From NCBI GenBank assembly GCA_016867255.1, contig VGKB01000003.1:1-34611 (forward strand): a stretch of 34,611 nt of DNA, given 5' to 3'. Shown piece by piece: positions 27,900 to 34,611 of this stretch; position 1 is the stretch's first letter, and the number at the start of each line of letters is the position of its first letter. Made by a program: the position numbers and the translations under genes. Under the pieces are notes generated by a model. It made no database searches. It saw nothing but the letters and a program-made list of their open reading frames with translations, and was not told where the DNA came from. This stretch comes from Candidatus Moraniibacteriota bacterium. GTDB lineage: Bacteria; Patescibacteriota; Minisyncoccia; CAIUEV01.

Positions 27900-28799
27900 T
27901 CAATTCTGAAGCAGGTAAGCGTCCAATAGCGATTTGGGGCTTGCTCCCGAAAAAGATTGGGATTGGTCTATAAAATCTAAAATTAAGCGTAATTTATCCA
28001 GCGTAGGCGCAGAGCTTTCTCTTGGTTTTTTCTGGAGATCTTTTTTTAGCAGTTCCGTGAGTCTTATTGCCTCAAATTGAAAAAAATCTAGAATTTTGGA
28101 ATTGCTGTCCCCTAGCTGTTCACTGCCTAATTTTAATTTATTGGCGGGAGAAAGTTTTTTTTGTTTTTCGTGAAAATCAGACAGTTCCCAAAAGCGATTA
28201 TAATTTTGGGACATTTTGGCGGCGTTCCCCAAATTCAGGCCCGACCAGGAGAGAATATTTTTCCTTTCAGCGTAAGACATTTCCGGGTGATTTCTTTGAA
28301 GGTATTTTGTTAATAATTGGGGGGATTTTAAATTTAAATTCAAGATGAGCGAGCGGGATAAAATAGTCGGAAGTATCTTATTTTTTTCCGGGGAGAGCAG
28401 AAGCAAATACCGGGACCGTTGGGGTTCTTCCAGAGTCTTAAGCAGGGCATTTTGTGACGGGTGAGTTAGATGTTGAGCGCTTGGGACAATGCCTATTTTA
28501 TAAGGAAGATTCTGGGACGAGAGGGACAAAAGATAGATAAATTGGCGAACCTGCTTTACTTCAATGGTGTTTTTGTCTTTTTCCTTCTCTAACACTATAA
28601 TGTCCGGGTTGTAGCGGGTGTTGCGCGCGCAAATTCCCCGAGCTTTGTTTGGTCCGACAAGCAGTTTGATGATTTCGTCCCCAAGCCACTTCCATTCGTG
28701 TTCCGAGAACCCTGCCAGCAGTAGGGGCGGTCTTTCTTTGTTTTTTGTCCAACTGGAAAGTGCCTTATGGAGTGAAGGGAAATAAGTTTTTATCAGCAT
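27900..28799 (-). CDS. holB: DNA polymerase III delta'/DnaX-like clamp-loader subunit
   Basis: IEVKQVRQFIYLLSLSSQNLPYKIGIVPSAQHLTHPSQNALLKTLEEPQRSRYLLLLSPEKNKILPTILSRSLILNL (xNALLKTLEEP and SR motif). Confidence 0.85.
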   Translation of the reverse strand: MLIKTYFPSLHKALSSWTKNKERPPLLLAGFSEHEWKWLGDEIIKLLVGPNKARGICARNTRYNPDIIVLEKEKDKNTIEVKQVRQFIYLLSLSSQNLPYKIGIVPSAQHLTHPSQNALLKTLEEPQRSRYLLLLSPEKNKILPTILSRSLILNLNLKSPQLLTKYLQRNHPEMSYAERKNILSWSGLNLGNAAKMSQNYNRFWELSDFHEKQKKLSPANKLKLGSEQLGDSNSKILDFFQFEAIRLTELLKKDLQKKPRESSAPTLDKLRLILDFIDQSQSFSGASPKSLLDAYLLQN

Positions 28800-28817
28800 T
28801 TGTTTGTTTAGCGGAGC

Positions 28818-30602
28818 TTATTCTTCCGGGATATGGTAGATCAGGATTGAATTGCCAATCATATCCACTGGCTGGTAGTTATCAGTTAACCAATGGTAAT
28901 TGCCTTTTTGGGGAGGATTTAATGTATTCCATTGGATGGCGCTGGCGCTTAGAGCGAACCAACCCTTGCTGGGCATTTTATTGTAACCCCAGCTCTCATA
29001 GCGGTTGCCTAAGTAGTAATCAAGGTTTCCTCCGCCAAAATAGTCAACCTTGATGGTTTGGATGTTGTTTTTATCTGCGTAATCGCGCAAGCGAATAAGG
29101 TCTTGGCCCCAGTCTACGTTTGAGTCAACCATATATTTCCAACCGTTTTTTGACCCGCCGATAAACTCGTTAAAATAAGGAAGGTAGCTGGGAAATACTG
29201 AAACATTACTTCCAAAATGCCAAATCAGCAATCCGACAAGGATGATTATATTTGCCCAATAGTAGCCAAGGCGTTTCTTGAAGTCAAAGTTTTGGGAGAA
29301 TTTCCAGAGCATCAGGGCGATAAACAAATATAAAAAGGGAAACACGGGCAGGATATACCTGATACCCAGCTGGAGCCGGTTCATGGATGACATGATAAAA
29401 ACCAGAAGGGCAAAAAAGAAATAACCGATCATGACTGCGTTTTCCCTGACCCAGATGCCGAGCTTGAACTTTCGGCGCAAGATGGTAAAGGCCAGCACGG
29501 TGAAAAAAACCATCACGGCGAAATAAAACAGTATTTGGGCGGCAATCGTCTCTTTTAAAAAATAAGCGAAGACGAAATATTCCGGCCAGTGAGTGCCGAT
29601 TTCTCCAAAAAAATAAGTTGTGTGGCCGCCGGTCGTATGCGCCGAGACCATAAGAAATCCCAGAAGATACTGGGCGTAGGGACGCAGAAGGGAGATATCG
29701 GTCATATTATTGAGCAAAGTGTTAAAACCAAGCTTGCCCAAATCCCTATCCGTAATGGATTCATTGATGAGCTTATGCTGAACGGCAATCGGCATGTTCC
29801 AGATGTGAATTTCATACCATACGCCTACCAAAAGATAGCCGATCGCCATTATCCCAATTGCTTTCGCGACGCTTAAGCCGGTTTCTTGAAGAGCAATTTT
29901 AATTTTTCCTTTGCGGAAAGTGCTTATTCCGTGGAGAAAAGCAATTACCAAAAAAGTGGGTATAAGTAAAAATAGGTTGAATTTTGCCAATTGCGCCAGA
30001 CCGAAGACGATGCCTGCCCAAATAAACCTGCCCCAGTTGGGTCTTTCCAAGTAAAGGTAGTAGGCGTAAAGAGCAAAGATCGTAAAAATGGTGGCTCCCA
30101 TATCCGTAGTGATGAAACGGCCGTGGGCCATTAAATTGGGAGAGAACAGAAATAATGCCAAGGCGACAAGGGCCAATTCCCTTCTTCTGATTATTTTTTC
30201 GCTGAAACGGTAAAGCACCCATCCTCCCAACAAAAATACCAAAACCATCATAATTCTGCCCGCAAATAACATTTGATCAGCGTCATTGCCGTATTTATAG
30301 AGAAATTTGTCTCCCAAATCCCACTGGTCGTTGACGTTATCTCGCCAAGCGGGATCATTCTGCGGAAAATAGATATTCTGGAAAAGCAGCGGCAGGGCGG
30401 CTAATTCTTTGATGAGCGGAGGATGCTCCGGGTTAACCCGGTAATCCGCCTCGGTGAGATACGAGTAGCCGGCTACAATATGGGGCATCTCATCGCGGAT
30501 GGCCGAATCTTTCCACATACTGCCGACTGCCAAGAGACCGGCCGCGGCAAGCAGGACGGCGGCAATAAAATGGGTTTTGATGAGGTTTTTCCAGAATTTC
30601 AT
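28818..30602 (-). CDS. GT39/ArnT-like polytopic glycosyltransferase
   Basis: DEMPHIVAGYSYLTEADYRVNPEHPPLIKELAALPLLF (luminal acidic motif) and ~11 TM segments. Confidence 0.8.
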   Translation of the reverse strand: MKFWKNLIKTHFIAAVLLAAAGLLAVGSMWKDSAIRDEMPHIVAGYSYLTEADYRVNPEHPPLIKELAALPLLFQNIYFPQNDPAWRDNVNDQWDLGDKFLYKYGNDADQMLFAGRIMMVLVFLLGGWVLYRFSEKIIRRRELALVALALFLFSPNLMAHGRFITTDMGATIFTIFALYAYYLYLERPNWGRFIWAGIVFGLAQLAKFNLFLLIPTFLVIAFLHGISTFRKGKIKIALQETGLSVAKAIGIMAIGYLLVGVWYEIHIWNMPIAVQHKLINESITDRDLGKLGFNTLLNNMTDISLLRPYAQYLLGFLMVSAHTTGGHTTYFFGEIGTHWPEYFVFAYFLKETIAAQILFYFAVMVFFTVLAFTILRRKFKLGIWVRENAVMIGYFFFALLVFIMSSMNRLQLGIRYILPVFPFLYLFIALMLWKFSQNFDFKKRLGYYWANIIILVGLLIWHFGSNVSVFPSYLPYFNEFIGGSKNGWKYMVDSNVDWGQDLIRLRDYADKNNIQTIKVDYFGGGNLDYYLGNRYESWGYNKMPSKGWFALSASAIQWNTLNPPQKGNYHWLTDNYQPVDMIGNSILIYHIPEE

Positions 30603-30619
30603 TTTTTTGTTTTAGTATT

Positions 30620-31645
30620 TTAAATAAGCATTTTTTTAAATTTTTCTACCATTGCCACCGGCGTGGGGTCAATTCCGTAAAGCAGCGCCAGGTAATAAGA
30701 GGCGAAACAGCCGATCTGAAGGGTGGAAAAGATCCGGTGGATTATTTCTCCTTCTGGCATTTCTATAATTGTAGATTCAAAATTGTATTCTTTCAAAATT
30801 TTAGCTGTTTTTTCAAACCGCTTAAGGTTCTGGGGGTAATCGTCTCTGTTGCGCAGGTAAATAAAATGGAAATTAGCCTGTGGAAGAGTAAATCCCACCA
30901 TTTCATTATGGTTTAACTCTGGGAGATAGTTCCAAAAAGCCGGCGTCTTGGCGTTCTCATTGAACATAATTTTCCAAATCATGGCCAGCGAGCGGTATTG
31001 GTAAGAGGCGTAAATTATAGGGGTCTTGCCCTTTACTTTTTTAGCGATGTCTTCCCCTAGAGCCCTGTATATGGCAAGATCCGCTTTAATTTTTTCCGCC
31101 GTGTCTCGGAATTTAATTAGGGGATCGTTTATTAAGCCCAATACGGAAAAATATTTTAAGATAGCGGAAAGAGCGTAACCGTAGCCCATTCGGGGCTGGA
31201 ATTGCGGGTGGGGTTTAGGAAGGAGGATAAAGGGGATATTTTTTTCTTTGCATACGTCAATCAATTTTCCCCCGCTGGCCATTCCCAAACAATCTAAGTT
31301 ATTTTTTAGGGCTTCCTCAAAGCAGGAGAGGGTTTCTTCGGTGTTACCGGAATAGGAGGAGATGATATTCAGGCAGTTCGGCTCATAAGCTTCTTTTGGC
31401 AAGCTGTAAGAGCGATTGACGTGTGTTTTGATCGCCGTCTCCCGTCTGCTATCTGTTGTCTTAAGATATGTTTTTAGCAATTCTCCCACTAAAGCCGACC
31501 CTCCCATGCCGCTTAGGACGAAAGTGTTGAAATCACCTTTGGGCACGTTACTGCGCACCAATTCCGGCCCCGCAAGCAGCTGCTCGGGTATTTTTTTGAT
31601 TGTTTCCAATAGGTTTTCTTTGTCTATTTCGTGTTGTAGATCCAT
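30620..31645 (-). CDS. Bifunctional phosphoglucose/phosphomannose isomerase (SIS fold)
   Basis: FVLSGMGGSALVGELLKTY...NIISSYSGNTEETLSCFEEAL...PQFQPRMGYGYALSAILKYF...WNYLPELNHNEMVGF. Confidence 0.92.
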   Translation of the reverse strand: MDLQHEIDKENLLETIKKIPEQLLAGPELVRSNVPKGDFNTFVLSGMGGSALVGELLKTYLKTTDSRRETAIKTHVNRSYSLPKEAYEPNCLNIISSYSGNTEETLSCFEEALKNNLDCLGMASGGKLIDVCKEKNIPFILLPKPHPQFQPRMGYGYALSAILKYFSVLGLINDPLIKFRDTAEKIKADLAIYRALGEDIAKKVKGKTPIIYASYQYRSLAMIWKIMFNENAKTPAFWNYLPELNHNEMVGFTLPQANFHFIYLRNRDDYPQNLKRFEKTAKILKEYNFESTIIEMPEGEIIHRIFSTLQIGCFASYYLALLYGIDPTPVAMVEKFKKMLI

Positions 31646-31650
31646 ATTTT

Positions 31651-31678
31651 ACTAGTTACAAATGACTAGTTACTTTTT
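31651..31678. repeat. 14-nt (2x7) tandem repeat ACTAGTTACAAATG/ACTAGTTACTTTTT
   Basis: ACTAGTT ACAAATG ACTAGTT ACTTTTT; between the PGI/PMI start and tRNA-His. Confidence 0.6.
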
Positions 31679-31722
31679 ATCTATTTTCTCCCACTTTTTC
31701 TAAAAATCAAGAAATACCCATT

Positions 31723-31798
31723 GGGGTGGCTAGAGGGAGTTGAACCCTCGTGACTTGCTCCACAGGCAAGCGTTCTACCGTTGAACTATAGCCACCCC
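31723..31798 (-). tRNA. tRNA-His (anticodon GUG), G-1 encoded
   Basis: Reverse complement G-GGGTGGCTATAGTTCAACGGTAGAACGCTTGCCTGTGGAGCAAGTCACGAGGGTTCAACTCCCTCTAGCCACCC-C; full cloverleaf; anticodon loop CTGTGGA. Confidence 0.95.
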
Positions 31799-31840
31799 GA
31801 TAGGTATTAATTATTCAAATAATGTACTATGGTACGTTAC

Positions 31841-31862
31841 AGAACACGCCAGGGCGTGTTCT
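31841..31862. repeat. 9-bp hairpin agaacacgc/gcgtgttct
   Basis: Inverted repeat with cagg loop between tRNA-His and the 32057 ORF; no U-tract on either side; preceded by the palindrome gtac-tatg-gtac. Confidence 0.7.
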
Positions 31863-32056
31863 TACACAAATAAACTTATCAGATTTATACTATTTTACAA
31901 ATCATTCCAAGATTTTTCCAGGAAGAAGAGCTTATCTAATAAATATATTAAAACTGATGAAGTGAATTGAATTTCCTTATTAGAATAGCTTTTATCGACA
32001 TTTTCCAGTCCTTGTAAATGAATTTTGTTTCTTGATAATCTAACTTTTTCTATTTT

Positions 32057-32452
32057 TTAAAAATCTTTCTTTGAAAAAATATTTAACCTCAAGCAAACCT
32101 CATTAATTTTTTTAAAATCGGTATTTCTATTCAACTCGAATTTTTCACGTCTGCGTTTACAGACACTCAATCTATATTCATCAACGGAAAACTTAATTGG
32201 AAGGAAGTGTGATTCAAAGCACCTATAATTTTCCAAAAGTCTTTTGTCTTCACTGCTAATCTTTTTCAAATTTCTTTTTAACAACTCATGTGCTAGTGCC
32301 TCAACAATCGAGCAACTCAACATCAAAGCAATTTTATAATATCCGCTTCTTGCTTTGCCTTTTACCTTGCCTGCGTGGCTAATTTGGATAGCAACCTGTT
32401 TGAGGTTCCAAATAATATTTTTTCTTAGAACATCGTCTACTAGATAAATCAT
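32057..32452 (-). CDS. Hypothetical protein, possibly HEPN-like helical
   Basis: 131 aa; ARSGYYKIALMLSCSIVEALAHELLKRNLKK; 11 nt downstream of the 64-aa ORF. Confidence 0.55.
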   Translation of the reverse strand: MIYLVDDVLRKNIIWNLKQVAIQISHAGKVKGKARSGYYKIALMLSCSIVEALAHELLKRNLKKISSEDKRLLENYRCFESHFLPIKFSVDEYRLSVCKRRREKFELNRNTDFKKINEVCLRLNIFSKKDF

Positions 32453-32463
32453 CGGGGTTGTTA

Positions 32464-32658
32464 TTATCTAGAACATGCAGCTTTTTCGAGTGCTTCACCA
32501 AGAGAAACGAAACCTTTTTTTTTCAGATATGTACTTAATTTCATATCGGGCTTAACGCCAAGTTTAACGTTGAAGTCTTTTTCAAAGCTTTTTACGGAAA
32601 TGTCTATACAGCGTTTTTTTCTTGAATAACCTATTTTTGCTTGTCGTTTGCCCCTCAT
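32464..32658 (-). CDS. Hypothetical small basic protein
   Basis: 64 aa MRGKRQAKIGYSRKKRCIDISVKSFEKDFNVKLGVKPDMKLSTYLKKKGFVSLGEALEKAACSR. Confidence 0.5.
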   Translation of the reverse strand: MRGKRQAKIGYSRKKRCIDISVKSFEKDFNVKLGVKPDMKLSTYLKKKGFVSLGEALEKAACSR

Positions 32659-32716
32659 GAGTATGATTTATTTACTTTTGTCTATATTATATTATTAAAA
32701 ATGTCAACTTACAAAT

Positions 32717-33394
32717 TTATTTTATTTTCACGCCTAGTTTCCCCAGATCAGATATTTTCTCACTTGAAATTAGTTTATTTTTAATCAGAAAACTTTTTAC
32801 TTTCTCGAAAATAAATTTATGGCCGGTGGAATTGGGGTGGACGCCGTCGGTGATGAATTTTTTGTAATCTAGTTTTGCCACTTCTTTATAAATATCAATA
32901 AAATACACACTATTTTCTTTAGCCACAGATTTCATTGCATGATTATATTTTTCAACATACTTATTCTCATAAGAAAATCCTAGTTTCCAGGGGATGGGAT
33001 TGACTTTACTTTCATCAACTGGAAAAAATCCTACAAAAACAATCTTTTTGGAATAATTATTGGCTAGTTTGATTATTTTTTGGAGATTTTCAGTATAATT
33101 TTCTATGGAAACATTATTCAAGCTCGTTTCATTGTTTAACATACAGTCATTAACTCCAACAGAAACTATAAATAAGTTTTCTTCGTTATTGCCCGCTCTA
33201 GCTTCAACTTCCTTTTCAAATCTGCTAATTAAATCTTGGCTTGTGTTTCCTGAAATCCCTAGATTATACAAAAAACAAGATGATTCGTCTAAATTTTTCT
33301 CATCAATATATTTTCTTAGCCTTCCAACCCAACCACCTTCTTCATCCCAAGCTCCGTAAGTCAGACTATCACCAAAAGCAAAAATATTATCCAT
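32717..33394 (-). CDS. SGNH/GDSL-type esterase
   Basis: FAFGDSLTYG (block I), NLGISGNTSQD (block II), VSVGVNDC (block III), DGVHPNSTGH (block V). Confidence 0.92.
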   Translation of the reverse strand: MDNIFAFGDSLTYGAWDEEGGWVGRLRKYIDEKNLDESSCFLYNLGISGNTSQDLISRFEKEVEARAGNNEENLFIVSVGVNDCMLNNETSLNNVSIENYTENLQKIIKLANNYSKKIVFVGFFPVDESKVNPIPWKLGFSYENKYVEKYNHAMKSVAKENSVYFIDIYKEVAKLDYKKFITDGVHPNSTGHKFIFEKVKSFLIKNKLISSEKISDLGKLGVKIK

Positions 33395-33470
33395 AATTAG
33401 TTTTATTTATTTTAACAGCCCAATAACTTGATTCTAAGCCATATTTTGACTGTTTCCTTGGGAAAGTCAT

Positions 33471-33547
33471 TGTCCAAGCGGACTCGAACCCACAGCCACC
33501 AGGACCACAACCTGGCGCTCTACCATTGAGCTACTACCACCAAGACA
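33471..33547 (-). pseudogene. tRNA-His-like sequence (GUG) with intact D and anticodon arms but aberrant T/acceptor region
   Basis: Reverse complement ...GGTGGTAGTAGCTCAATGGTAGAGCGCCAGGTTGTGGTCCTGGTGGCTGTGGGTTCGAGTCCGCTTGGACA. D stem GCTC/GAGC and anticodon stem CCAGG/CCTGG are perfect; the expected CTACCAC acceptor partner is absent. Confidence 0.65.
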
Positions 33548-33574
33548 GCCATAAGCCGTAAGCCATAAGCTGTT
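33547..33574. repeat. Heptanucleotide tandem array (AGCCRTA)
   Basis: AGCCATA AGCCGTA AGCCATA AGCTGTT abutting the tRNA-His-like 5' end. Confidence 0.8.
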
Positions 33575-33606
33575 TAATTTATTCTACCTCAACTTTTCTA
33601 ACTGGT

Positions 33607-34467
33607 TTAGAGTAGCAGGTTTTGTAAGGTTTTGTCAAAATTTCTAGTTAAAAATTCCCAAATTTTTTTAATTATCTCCCAAGAACTGCTTTCTTTTGCT
33701 TGAAGGCCTATATTAGCATTTTCAAATTCGGTAGCTGTTTTTTTGGCTATTTCCCGGTCTTTTTCGTCCACCGGGCCGGGGTAATTACAATCTTTTTCTA
33801 TATTGCCAAGAACATTTTGAGAAAATTTATTGTCGGTTAATTTGATTGATTCGTACCAATAGTAATCAGGCGGCTGTTTGCCTTCGGGAATAGAGCAGTC
33901 AATCCCGTATTTCTGGTTTTTCTCAAAACCGTTCTGGAACAATTTAATCTTTCCCTCGTCTCTAGTAAAAGTGTAAAATTGCAAGGCCAAACCGCTGGCG
34001 CCGTTGCCGGAAAAAACATTTTTATTAATTTCTAAATTGGTTTTTCCTACGATGAGCTCTATCCCGCTTTCGCCGTTATTTTCAAACTTATTGTTAGTTA
34101 TAAACCCGCTTATGGCGTTTCTTACGTCCAGACCTTCTTCTTGACAATGAGATATGTTGGAGTTGTAAATATTAACGGTCCTTCCCGGCTGAATATACAA
34201 TCCTTTGCCGGCCTGGCTGGTTATTTGGGAGTCGCTGATCGTTACGGTTCCGCTTCCAGGCAGGGCCTCTACGGCGATTTTCTTATTGGTGTTAATGATA
34301 CAATTTTTTATGGTCACATTGGCATCGCCTTCTATCACAATGCCAGAACTGCCGCTTAAAACGGCATCTTTCAAAAAATCACCGTCTTTTAGCTGGATGA
34401 TGCCATTATCTGAAGCATTAACGGCAATAGGCAAAAAAAATAGGAAAAACACCCAACATTTTTTCAT
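33607..34467 (-). CDS. Secreted right-handed beta-helix repeat protein
   Basis: Signal peptide MKKCWVFFLFFLPIAVNA; repeated rungs GSGTVTISDSQITSQAGKGLYIQPGRTVNIYNSNISHCQEEGLDVRNAISGFITNNKFENNGESGIELI. Confidence 0.85.
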   Translation of the reverse strand: MKKCWVFFLFFLPIAVNASDNGIIQLKDGDFLKDAVLSGSSGIVIEGDANVTIKNCIINTNKKIAVEALPGSGTVTISDSQITSQAGKGLYIQPGRTVNIYNSNISHCQEEGLDVRNAISGFITNNKFENNGESGIELIVGKTNLEINKNVFSGNGASGLALQFYTFTRDEGKIKLFQNGFEKNQKYGIDCSIPEGKQPPDYYWYESIKLTDNKFSQNVLGNIEKDCNYPGPVDEKDREIAKKTATEFENANIGLQAKESSSWEIIKKIWEFLTRNFDKTLQNLLL

Positions 34468-34610
34468 TTTATTTGATTGTAATTGCGAATGAAATTGCTG
34501 GGACTGCGCCAGTATTCCAGTTTCGTGCGCAGCGTACCTTCGCGGTAATATCCCGGCAGCACAGCGCCCTTCCAGGGGCCTAGATAAATCGCAAAATGTA
34601 GATGAGTGGG
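34464..34610 (-). CDS. M23/LytM-type peptidase, C-terminal fragment
   Basis: Minus-strand frame translates PTHLHFAIYLGPWKGAVLPGYYREGTLRTKLEYWRSPSNFIRNYNQIK*, with the HLHF catalytic motif; its stop overlaps the beta-helix start (ATGA). Runs off the window. Confidence 0.75.
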   Translation of the reverse strand, partial: PTHLHFAIYLGPWKGAVLPGYYREGTLRTKLEYWRSPSNFIRNYNQIK

Positions 34611-34611
34611 C

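Noticed and set aside
31841-31862. Rho-independent terminator at the agaacacgc/gcgtgttct hairpin
   Set aside because: No U-tract follows the stem in either orientation, so listed only as a hairpin.
31723-33547. Direct att repeats from integration into tRNA-His
   Set aside because: The intact and degenerate tRNA-His sequences differ too much to be duplicated att sites; only a weaker islet hypothesis is kept.

Overview
The window looks like a gene-dense chromosomal segment from a Candidate Phyla Radiation (Patescibacteria/Parcubacteria-like) bacterium. That lineage call is an inference from gene content: small genes, VirB2-like 'T4SS pilin' paralogs, a bifunctional PGI/PMI, and many uncharacterised membrane proteins. 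Recognisable genes include the rpoD C-terminus (cut by the window edge), a type IV (pseudo)pilin, a KH-domain protein, four tandem VirB2/TrbC-like two-TM pilin paralogs plus a fifth fused to a Cys-rich domain, thioredoxin, a CpI-like [FeFe]-hydrogenase, a MATE/Wzx flippase, murC, dnaG, a metallophosphoesterase, rpsT, a parvulin PPIase, a methyltransferase, ftsK, comM/yifB, yraN, pyk, an AI-2E family permease, secG, a DnaX/delta'-like clamp-loader subunit, a GT39-like transferase, PGI/PMI, an SGNH hydrolase, a beta-helix protein and the C-terminus of an M23 peptidase. There are three good tRNAs (Thr-UGU, Leu-UAG, His-GUG) and one tRNA-His-like sequence with a broken T/acceptor region. No rRNA, CRISPR array or transposase was seen. 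The most interesting signals are: (i) several short tandem arrays with 7-nt periodicity, each with a different sequence, next to tRNA loci, in intergenic gaps and once inside murC; (ii) a ~141-bp terminal-inverted-repeat element between ftsK and comM; (iii) the pilin paralog clusters; (iv) the aberrant tRNA-His-like sequence bounding an AT-rich islet; (v) a stand-alone [FeFe]-hydrogenase.
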